Assembly: GCA_026400425.1 (NCBI GenBank)
Contig: JAPLPC010000207.1
Location: 1 to 8,936 of the forward strand
From: Hyphomicrobiales bacterium
GTDB taxonomy: Bacteria > Pseudomonadota > Alphaproteobacteria > Rhizobiales > Xanthobacteraceae
Reading direction: 5' to 3'
DNA length: 8,936 nucleotides
In this document: one piece after another, positions 1 to 5,296 of the stretch
How the letters are laid out: each line of letters starts with the position of its first letter
How positions within the stretch are numbered: the first letter of the stretch is position 1
Position numbers and translations under genes: made by a program
The notes under the pieces: generated by a model
What the model was told of the DNA's origin: nothing
The model's database searches: none
Seen by the model: only the letters and a program-made list of their open reading frames with translations

Positions 1-261
1 TACGTCGGCGGCTGAATCTTGGATAGATTGCTGTACGCCACGATAGTAGGCGAGAACGTACAACCGCAATGCAGAGGACAGATTGCCGGTCTTTCGATCG
101 CGATCGATGGCCGCAACGAGATCAGCAACGGTCATCTGTCGCGAGGATGCAATTTCCTTGAGACCTGTCCAGAACTCGTCTTCAAGGCTGACGCTTGTCT
201 TGTGTCCAGTCAATATGACAGAACGCTTCTGGATGGGTGACGTCGTCTTGGGCGATTGCAT
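1..261 (-). CDS. Ribbon-helix-helix domain protein, C-terminal end cut by window edge
   Basis: Read on the minus strand from ATG at 261, the frame stays open to base 1, giving 87 codons with no stop, so the gene continues outside the window. The protein starts MQSPKTTSPIQKRSV and contains SVSLEDEFWTGLKEIA followed by SSALRLYVLAYY. This is the pattern of the RHH_4-type ribbon-helix-helix family: a short beta strand, an E-x-x-FW helix, and a terminal ALRLYVL segment. It is a clear paralogue of the gene just upstream, sharing LE-x-x-FW and an identical SALRLYVL. A ribosome-binding sequence AGGGA lies four bases before the ATG and overlaps the upstream stop, with a gap of only seven bases, so the two are probably co-translated. 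Small RHH proteins usually bind DNA as dimers and often regulate their own operon. The target here is unknown. Confidence 0.8.
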   Translation of the reverse strand, partial: MQSPKTTSPIQKRSVILTGHKTSVSLEDEFWTGLKEIASSRQMTVADLVAAIDRDRKTGNLSSALRLYVLAYYRGVQQSIQDSAADV

Positions 262-268
262 CGTTTCC

Positions 269-526
269 CTAATGGTATTTCAGGGAAGGCTCGCATGGTC
301 CGGTTGTGGCCGTCAACGTATATCCGGCTTTCTGCAGGACGTCGTCGAGGACATAGAGGCGAAGTGCTGAAGCGACATCGAGGGGGAATTGCCCGCCGAT
401 CTTCGCCACCAGTGTACGAAGCGCAAGGTCTTGCTCGATGGCGAGGTCTTCCAGGCATTCCCAGAATTGCTCCTCGAGCGCGATGCGAATGGGTCGCCCG
501 GCGACAGTGAATGTTCGATCATCCAT
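269..526 (-). CDS. Ribbon-helix-helix domain protein (RHH_4-like)
   Basis: This is an 85-residue protein starting MDDRTFTVAGRPIRIALEEQ, with EEQFWECLEDLAIEQDL (residues ~18-34) and SALRLYVLDDVLQKAGY towards the C-terminus, typical of the compact RHH_4 DNA-binding family. I chose ATG at 526 because GAGAGG lies five bases upstream. A TTG six codons further up is possible but has no comparable ribosome site. It lies 49 bases downstream of the ScpB-like gene in the same direction, and its stop is followed after seven bases by a second RHH gene. Tandem RHH paralogues could act as a heterodimer or recognise two related operators. The family assignment is from visible motifs; a role as regulator of the DUF1403-scpB operon is inference. 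Confidence 0.8.
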   Translation of the reverse strand: MDDRTFTVAGRPIRIALEEQFWECLEDLAIEQDLALRTLVAKIGGQFPLDVASALRLYVLDDVLQKAGYTLTATTGPCEPSLKYH

Positions 527-575
527 GGTGGCCTCTCGCCGCAAGCCTTAGCGCGGAGAAGCGATTTGGACATCG

Positions 576-1187
576 TCAAGCTTGGCGACGCTGCCAGCTG
601 AGCAGGCCGGCATCCTCGAGCGCCTCGATGTCCGGCAGGTCGCGCAGCGTATCGAAGCCGAACTGCGCCAGGAACGTCTTGGTGGTCACATAGGTGTAAG
701 GCGCGCCGGGCTGCGGCGCCCGCGGACCGGAGCCGATAAAGCCCAGCCGGCGCAGATGTCCGATGACGTCGCGGCTGATCTCCTTGCCGAAGAATCGTCC
801 GAGCTCGCCGCGGGTGATCGGCTGGTAATAGGCAATGCACATCAGGATGAGCGTCTCGCTTTGCGAGAGCACGCTGCCTGGCTCCCCTGCCCCGGTAGCC
901 GTGTTGATCACATCGGCAAACTGTTTGCGGGTGCGGTGCTGCCAGCCGCCGGCGACGGCGACCAGCTCATAGGGCCGGCCACGCAGCTCGGCCTGAATGT
1001 CGTCGATGATCAGATCGAGATGGCACCCCTGCCCCACCACACGTGCGAGCACCTCGCGGGTGACCGGCTCGCGGGAGGCAAAGATGACGGCCTCGACCCG
1101 TCCCATCCATTCGCGCCAGCGCAACTCCGCGGGAAGATCGGCAAGTTCGTTGTCGAGGCTGGATCTGGCTTTGGCGCGTCGTCCCAT
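576..1187 (-). CDS. scpB: ScpB-like SMC-Scp complex subunit (plasmid paralogue)
   Basis: The 203-residue protein matches the ScpB family along its length. The first winged-helix region holds RVEAVIFASREPVTREVLARV (residues 30-50). The second holds LSQSETLILMCIAYYQPITR (107-126), then a GAPYTYVTT wing and the family's closing pattern FLAQFGFDTLRDLP (172-185). In chromosomes, ScpB dimers bind the kleisin ScpA and the SMC ATPase to form the bacterial condensin that compacts and segregates DNA. No scpA or smc gene is visible here. The start at 1187 follows the stop of the DUF1403 gene by one base, so translation is probably coupled. Length is close to the usual ScpB (about 180-240 residues). It probably serves plasmid DNA organisation or competes with the host condensin, but this is inference. 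It is too diverged in the second domain (IGSGPRAPQPG insertion) to be assumed interchangeable with the housekeeping copy. Confidence 0.87.
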   Translation of the reverse strand: MGRRAKARSSLDNELADLPAELRWREWMGRVEAVIFASREPVTREVLARVVGQGCHLDLIIDDIQAELRGRPYELVAVAGGWQHRTRKQFADVINTATGAGEPGSVLSQSETLILMCIAYYQPITRGELGRFFGKEISRDVIGHLRRLGFIGSGPRAPQPGAPYTYVTTKTFLAQFGFDTLRDLPDIEALEDAGLLSWQRRQA

Positions 1188-1188
1188 C

Positions 1189-2035
1189 TCAGAGGCCGTA
1201 GAGTCGGAAGGTCGGCCGCCCTGTCAACTCGCGGACAGCGCCGAGCGACACCAGGCGTTCAAACAGCCGGCGGCTGGAGCGATCGCTGGTGGCCTGCCCT
1301 CCCCGCGCTGGTTGCGCGTCCTCGCTGAGCAAGGTCGCCACCATGGCATCGGCCTCCTTGCCGCGCAGTTTTGGGGCTGCTGCGAGCAAGCGATCGGCGC
1401 GATGGCCGAGCTCGGCGTAGCGATCCCAGGCGGCGGCGGCGGCGCGGGCGTAAGCGCGGCTGCAGGCTTGGATCCAGGATGGATCGTGCGGCATCAGCCA
1501 GCCACAGCGCCAGCGGCCGACAGTCCGGTCGCAGACGCAAGCCAGTTTCGGCGATGGCGGCGGCCGCATAAATCGGATTGTCGTCACCAGAACAGTGATG
1601 GATCGCAAACCCGATCGTCTCTTGCAACGCCTCGTCGTCGCGGCACGCCAGCAGGGCCGGCAGCGTGGTCGGCCAACTATTCGTATCGAGCGCCTGGCTG
1701 GTGCCGAGCCGGCGCCAGGCGCCGAGCAGGTGGCCGGCGGGGCCCGGATCGTCACTGCCTTGGCGCAGATACCAGTGGTCGCGCAGGGTCGCTTCGTCCT
1801 CGGTCCGGCCGCCCTGCCGCACCAGTGCGGCAGTGCATGTGAGCGCCAGGCGCTGGCGCCACAGCCGGCCGAGAAGATGCTCGTCGCGGGCCAGCGGATG
1901 CAGCGCTGACAGCGCAGCACCGGCCGCGAACAGCGCGTCCCCTGGCCCCTGCGGCTCATCGCGCAATCGGGCCCATCCCGGCACCGGCGAGAAGCGGCGG
2001 GGCGGGTCGGGAATCATACGGATGCGGAGCGCCAT
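1189..2035 (-). pseudogene. DUF1403 family gene, interrupted by a frameshift near 1455-1465
   Basis: Two minus-strand frames together give one DUF1403-like protein. The first runs from ATG at 2035 through WRQRLALTCTAALV, then GRTEDEATLRDHWYLRQG and IAETGLRLRPDCRPLALWLA, and ends its sensible sequence at about residue 192 (SILDPSLQ). The other frame then continues AYARAAAAAWDRYAELGHRA to FRLYGL and stops at 1189-1191. A change of +1 base (one extra C, or two missing bases) in the CTGCAGCCGCGC stretch joins them into about 281 residues, close to the expected family size. Without correction, the first frame yields a 258-residue product with an arginine-rich nonsense tail ending at 1259. The intact C-terminus resembles a winged helix (RRLFERLVSLGAV, TGRPTFRLYGL). 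The function of DUF1403 is unknown. It is immediately followed, after one base, by the ScpB-like gene. The break may be a true mutation, a sequencing error in GC-rich DNA, or recoding. Confidence 0.75.
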
Positions 2036-2114
2036 ACCTCAGGCTAGGTTGGCGCGGCGCTTAACGCCAGCCAAATCGGAAAAACCGCCGCAGGTTATGG
2101 TTAATAACTAAGCG

Positions 2115-2133
2115 CGATAATGTTGCATTATCG
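2115..2133. promoter_or_regulatory. Perfect 8-bp inverted repeat in the divergent DUF1403/integrase spacer
   Basis: The sequence CGATAATGTTGCATTATCG is a perfect palindrome of two 8-bp arms around TTG, located 24 bases before the integrase ATG. Each arm contains GATAAT, which resembles a -10 hexamer, so a protein bound here could repress transcription in both directions. Read as a recombinase site, TTATCG arms flank a 7-base centre (TGTTGCA), and partial symmetry continues outward to about 13 bases per arm. That geometry is also compatible with a tyrosine recombinase core. A smaller inverted repeat, GTTAT-GGTTA-ATAAC, lies at 2094-2108. No convincing -35 element was found for either direction. 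Confidence 0.55.
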
Positions 2134-2156
2134 GACGTTGTTTCTACCATTGCCGA

Positions 2157-3227
2157 ATGAACTCAGATTCGCACGCTGCGACCACGGAAGACCAGGACGA
2201 CGGCCTCCCCTCGCCTCTTCCCGTCGCCGCCGCGGCGCTGCCGCCGTCCTTGCAGCGTCTCACCGATCGCGCCCGGGACTACGTTCAGGCGGCCAGCTCG
2301 GCCAATACCCGACGGGCCTATGCGGCCGACTGGAAGCATTTTGCCGCCTGGTGCCGGCGTCACGGTTTTGAGCTGTTGCCACCCGCGCCGCAGACCGTCG
2401 GGCTCTACGTCACGGCTTGCGCGTCTGGCACGGCAACGCTGGATGGCCGGCCAAACTCCGTCTCCACCATCGAGCGCCGGCTGTCGGCGCTGGCCTGGAA
2501 TTATGCGCAGCGCGGCCTGCCGTTGGATCGCACCGACCGCCACATCGCAACGGTCATGGCCGGCATCCGCAACACCCATGGCGCGCCGCCAGTCCAGAAG
2601 GAAGCGATGCTGCCAGAGGATGTCATCGCGATGCTGGAGACGCTCGATCGGGGCTCACTGCGCGGCCTACGCGATCGCGCTATGCTGCTGATCGGCTTTG
2701 CCGGCGGGTTGCGTCGCTCAGAAATCGTCGGCCTGGATCTGAACCGCGACGAAACCGAAGACGGTCGTGGCTGGGTCGAGTTCCTCGACAAGGGCATCAT
2801 CGTCACCCTGCGCGGCAAGACCGGCTGGCGCGAGGTCGAGATCGGCCGCGGCTCGTCCGATTCCACCTGCCCGGTCGTGGCGTTGCAGACCTGGCTGAAG
2901 CTCGCCCGCATCGGCCATGGGCCGCTGTTCCGGCGGGTCACCGGGCAAGGCAAAGAAGTCGGCGCCGACCGCTTGAACGATCGTGAGATTGCCAGGCTGG
3001 TCAAACGGGCAGCGATGGCGGCCGGCATCCGTGGCGATCTGGCCGAAGACGAGCGGGGAGCCAGGTTCGCCGGTCACTCGCTGCGGGCTGGTCTCGCATC
3101 GTCGGCGGAAGTCGAAGAGCGCTACGTGCAAAAGCAGCTCGGTCACACGAGTGCCGAGCAGACCCGTCGCTACCAGCGGCGGCGCGATCGGTTCCGGGTC
3201 AATCTGACGAAGGCGGCAGGGCTCTAG
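2157..3227 (+). CDS. Tyrosine-type site-specific recombinase/integrase
   Basis: This 356-residue protein has the two-domain layout of a tyrosine recombinase. An N-terminal SAM-like core-binding domain (about residues 33-140) includes SANTRRAYAADWKHFAAWC. A C-terminal catalytic domain follows (about 150-345). All expected active-site residues are present: R186 in GGLRRSEIVGL, K221 in RGKTGW, H307 and R310 in GHSLRAGL, H330 in QLGHTS, and nucleophile Y339 in TRRYQRR. Such enzymes cut and rejoin DNA through a 3'-phosphotyrosine to integrate, excise or resolve multimers. The length fits integrases lacking an arm-binding domain. The ATG at 2157 has no good ribosome site, so it may be translated weakly or from a leader with little SD pairing. 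It is divergent from the DUF1403-scpB operon, suggesting a shared module. Substrate is unknown; multimer resolution on the plasmid is one plausible job. Confidence 0.92.
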   Translation: MNSDSHAATTEDQDDGLPSPLPVAAAALPPSLQRLTDRARDYVQAASSANTRRAYAADWKHFAAWCRRHGFELLPPAPQTVGLYVTACASGTATLDGRPNSVSTIERRLSALAWNYAQRGLPLDRTDRHIATVMAGIRNTHGAPPVQKEAMLPEDVIAMLETLDRGSLRGLRDRAMLLIGFAGGLRRSEIVGLDLNRDETEDGRGWVEFLDKGIIVTLRGKTGWREVEIGRGSSDSTCPVVALQTWLKLARIGHGPLFRRVTGQGKEVGADRLNDREIARLVKRAAMAAGIRGDLAEDERGARFAGHSLRAGLASSAEVEERYVQKQLGHTSAEQTRRYQRRRDRFRVNLTKAAGL

Positions 3228-3234
3228 GTGGCCT

Positions 3235-3258
3235 CGAAGCAAACTCTGCGTTGCTTCG
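3235..3258 (+). terminator. Hairpin just after the integrase stop (possible weak terminator)
   Basis: CGAAGCAA and TTGCTTCG form a perfect 8-bp stem with an 8-base loop, eight bases after the integrase stop. There is no run of T after the stem, only TTGAAAATG, so it is at best a weak intrinsic terminator. It may instead protect the 3' end of the mRNA. Its end abuts the predicted -35 element of the toxin-antitoxin promoter. Confidence 0.4.
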
Positions 3259-3286
3259 TTGAAAATGAGCCCAAATCCATTATAGT
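3259..3286 (+). promoter_or_regulatory. Predicted sigma-70-type promoter of the toxin-antitoxin operon
   Basis: TTGAAA (3259-3264) and TATAGT (3281-3286) each match five of six consensus bases and are 16 bases apart. Transcription would begin near 3293, about 28 bases before the chosen TTG start of the antitoxin. A direct repeat ATAGTCA at 3282-3288 and 3291-3297 overlaps the -10 and the start point, where the antitoxin or the toxin-antitoxin complex could bind for autoregulation. The operator role is inference. Confidence 0.55.
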
Positions 3287-3320
3287 CAGGATAGTCATTT
3301 CTAGCCACGGAGCTCTGCAA

Positions 3321-3584
3321 TTGTCCCAGACTGCCTCCTTAGATCAATGGACGGTTGCCGGTGCAAAAGCGCGCCTGTCTGAAGTGATCGAGCGAGCTCA
3401 GACCGATCCGCAAATCATCACCCGCCACGGTCGACCCAGCGTCGTTGTGGTCTCAGCCGACGAGTGGGCGCGTAAGACGATCCGTAAGGGTTCGCTCGCA
3501 GAGTTTTTGATGGCGTCGCCGCTGCGAGACTCGGACCTAGAACTGGACAAGCGGGATGAGCAACCTCGTGATCTCGACCTGTGA
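3321..3584 (+). CDS. Phd/YefM-type antitoxin
   Basis: The 87-residue product has the Phd/YefM N-terminal fold: WTVAGAKARLSEVIERA, then ITRHGRPSVVVVSADEW, the beta-strand and helix that dimerise and bind DNA. An acidic and basic flexible tail (SLAEFLMASPLRD...) follows and would wrap the toxin. I chose TTG at 3321 because GGAG lies eight bases upstream and because a good promoter sits at 3259-3286. A longer reading from GTG at 3228 would begin before that promoter, abutting the integrase stop, and its extra 31 residues show no family similarity. The stop codon overlaps the toxin start by GTGA, the usual coupled arrangement. It would neutralise the PIN toxin and repress the operon. A Phd-type antitoxin with a VapC/FitB-type toxin is a known combination. 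Confidence 0.85.
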   Translation: MSQTASLDQWTVAGAKARLSEVIERAQTDPQIITRHGRPSVVVVSADEWARKTIRKGSLAEFLMASPLRDSDLELDKRDEQPRDLDL

Positions 3585-3973
3585 ACGTATTGCTTGATAC
3601 CAACGTCCTTTCGGAGGTCCGCCGTCCTGCTCCTGACCTCAACGTTCTGAAGTGGCTGGACACTTTGGACGAGGATCGAGCATTTCTGAGCGTCGTGACC
3701 ATCGCAGAGTTGAGGCGTGGAATCGCCTTGATGGATGCAGGGCAACGCCGCGATGCTTTAGCGGCCTGGATAAGCCGTGATTTGCCGAACCGCTTCGAGG
3801 GGCGAACGATCCCGATTGATAGTGGCGTGGCTCTGTCCGTCATGGATGGGTTTTTGGCTGCCACAGCCTTGGTCCGTGGGCTAGTTGTCGCCACACGGAA
3901 CACGAAAGACTTTCTCCCTGTCGGCGTGACGGTTCTAAACCCGTGGATGAACCGCCGAGATGTTGTCTGCTGA
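3581..3973 (+). CDS. vapC: VapC/FitB-like PIN-domain toxin
   Basis: The 130-residue protein carries the PIN-domain acidic residues: D6 in LLDTNVLSEVRR, E43 in TIAELRRG, D89 in MDGFLAATAL, and D110 in TRNTKDF. These coordinate the metal ion in VapC-type endoribonucleases, which commonly cleave tRNA or rRNA. The order and the closing VTVLNPW match the FitB-like branch. The start is GTG, sharing GTGA with the antitoxin stop, which should keep toxin output below antitoxin. After NPW (residue 122), where relatives usually end within a few residues, the protein runs on as MNRRDVVC. The last codons and the stop are encoded by the parS sequence at 3962-3977. Its position directly before repABC fits a post-segregational stability role. 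The RNA target cannot be read from the sequence. Confidence 0.9.
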   Translation: MNVLLDTNVLSEVRRPAPDLNVLKWLDTLDEDRAFLSVVTIAELRRGIALMDAGQRRDALAAWISRDLPNRFEGRTIPIDSGVALSVMDGFLAATALVRGLVVATRNTKDFLPVGVTVLNPWMNRRDVVC

Positions 3974-3977
3974 CAAC
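3962..3977. other. parS: parS partition site 1 (repABC type)
   Basis: GTTGTCTGCTGACAAC matches every fixed position of the repABC parS consensus GTTNNCNGCNGNNAAC. The symmetry extends one to two bases further on each side (GATGTTGTC/GACAACATC at 3959-3980). The site includes the toxin stop codon TGA (3971-3973), so the toxin gene ends inside it. It lies 110 bases before repA. RepB would load here and spread, with RepA driving segregation. Consensus identity is from memory of the family. Confidence 0.88.
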
Positions 3978-4087
3978 ATCGTCCCTCTGGTCTTAACTTC
4001 TCATTAACCCTTAATTTGTTGCGGCGACTCGGGAATCGTGGTTTCTCAAGACGGATAAATGCCGTCTGACGCAGAGAAACCGTCTCA
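3978..4087 (+). promoter_or_regulatory. repA leader with nested inverted repeats (probable operator)
   Basis: An AT-rich stretch with repeated TTAA (3991-4016) is followed by nested inverted repeats. The outer pair is GGTTTCTC (4040-4047) with GAGAAACC (4074-4081), and the inner pair is AGACGG (4049-4054) with CCGTCT (4062-4067) around ATAAATG. CCGTCT recurs at 4080-4085, just before the repA ATG. Known repABC operons are repressed by RepA, helped by RepB, at a palindromic operator between the promoter and repA, so this is the natural candidate. It could also fold in the mRNA leader. I could not pick a convincing -35/-10 pair, though a promoter is expected in the AT-rich part. Confidence 0.55.
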
Positions 4088-5296
4088 ATGACTGATACCG
4101 TAGGCGACATGGATATTGAGACGGCTAGCTCGAGAGTAAGCAGGCACGCGAGCCTCTTATCTGGTCAGTTGCGCACGTTAAGCACTACTCTCTTCCCGCC
4201 GGCCGCGAACAAGTCACTTAGGTCCTTTACCTCAGGCGAAGTCGCAAAGATTGTCCGCGTATCAGACGGATATTTAAGGCAACTGTCCTTGGACGGGCTA
4301 GGGCCGGTGCCCGCGACGGGTCACGGCGGCCGGCGATCTTACACGCTAGCGCAAATCAACGAACTCCGAGCCTACCTGTCGAGTGCAAGGCCGCGAGAGG
4401 GCCTCGAGTTCTTCCCCCGGAGGCGAGAGGGCGAGAAGCTCCAGGTTATTACTGTCGCAAATTTCAAAGGCGGGTCAGCGAAGACTACAACCGCACTGTA
4501 TCTGTCTCAGTATCTGGCATTGGCCGGCTTTCGAGTGCTTGCTCTGGACCTTGACCCCCAAGCGTCTCTCTCTGCCATGTTTGGCTATCAGCCCGAATTT
4601 GATATCGGCCAAAACGAAACGATTTATGGGGCGATACGCTACGACGATCAGCGCCGCCCGCTCAGCGAGATCATTCGGCCAACATATTTCGACGGGATCA
4701 GTTTGGTGCCGGGAAATCTCGAGCTAATGGAATTTGAGCACCATACGCCCAGAGCAATGATCGAGCGACGGGAACGAGGCCACGATCTCTTTTTTCGTCG
4801 GTTAGCCGTTGCGATCGATGAGGTAGCTGACGACTACGATGTTGTAGTGATCGATTGCCCGCCACAGCTTGGCTACCTCACAATGGGGGCCCTAAACGCT
4901 GCGACAGCGATGCTTGTAACGATCCATCCTCAGATGGTGGACGTCGCATCGATGAGTCAGTTCCTTCTGATGACTTCGGACTTAATGGCAGTCATTGAAG
5001 AAGCAGGTGGCAGCCTGGATCACGATTTCATCCGATACGTCATCACACGGCATGACCCAAATGATGTGCCAGAGGCACAAATCGTCGCGCTTCTACGGAA
5101 TCTGTTTGGATCCGACGTTCTGCAAGCCACGGTTTGGAAGTCGACAGCGATCGCAAATGCGGGCCTAACCAAACAATCGCTTTACGAGCTCGACCGGGGA
5201 TCGGTGGGGCGAGGAGCCTACGACCGGGCTCTCGAATCGGTCGATGCTGTCAACAATGAGATCGCGCAACTCATGAAGAAGGTGTGGGGGCGATGA
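4088..5296 (+). CDS. repA: RepA, ParA-like partition ATPase of repABC
   Basis: This is a 402-residue plasmid partition ATPase. Residues ~45-95 form a MerR-like helix-turn-helix (FTSGEVAKIVRVSDGYLRQL, then GRRSYTLAQI), used for DNA binding and self-repression. The ATPase follows: deviant Walker A KGGSAKTT (127-134), switch motif LDLDPQASLS (153-162), and DVVVIDCPPQLG (251-262). RepA moves RepB-bound parS sites over the nucleoid and represses the operon with ATP or ADP bound. Length fits the RepABC family (about 390-410). ATG at 4088 is used; an in-frame ATG at 4109, preceded by TAGG, is an equally plausible start because neither has a strong ribosome site. The stop overlaps the repB start by ATGA, so translation is coupled. 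Confidence 0.97.
   Translation: MTDTVGDMDIETASSRVSRHASLLSGQLRTLSTTLFPPAANKSLRSFTSGEVAKIVRVSDGYLRQLSLDGLGPVPATGHGGRRSYTLAQINELRAYLSSARPREGLEFFPRRREGEKLQVITVANFKGGSAKTTTALYLSQYLALAGFRVLALDLDPQASLSAMFGYQPEFDIGQNETIYGAIRYDDQRRPLSEIIRPTYFDGISLVPGNLELMEFEHHTPRAMIERRERGHDLFFRRLAVAIDEVADDYDVVVIDCPPQLGYLTMGALNAATAMLVTIHPQMVDVASMSQFLLMTSDLMAVIEEAGGSLDHDFIRYVITRHDPNDVPEAQIVALLRNLFGSDVLQATVWKSTAIANAGLTKQSLYELDRGSVGRGAYDRALESVDAVNNEIAQLMKKVWGR

Noticed and set aside
582..1842. Long plus-strand open frames opposite scpB and DUF1403 (582-1328 and 997-1842)
   Set aside because: They are antisense to genes with clear family motifs, are rich in Arg, Ala, Gly and Pro as expected for GC-rich shadow frames, and show no domain.
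2718..3320. Minus-strand open frame opposite the integrase
   Set aside because: It lies antisense to the catalytic domain and has no recognisable motif or ribosome site.
3418..4110. 230-codon minus-strand frame across toxin, antitoxin and repA leader
   Set aside because: It covers the toxin-antitoxin genes and the leader repeats on the opposite strand, and its composition (Ser, Arg, Thr rich) indicates a shadow.
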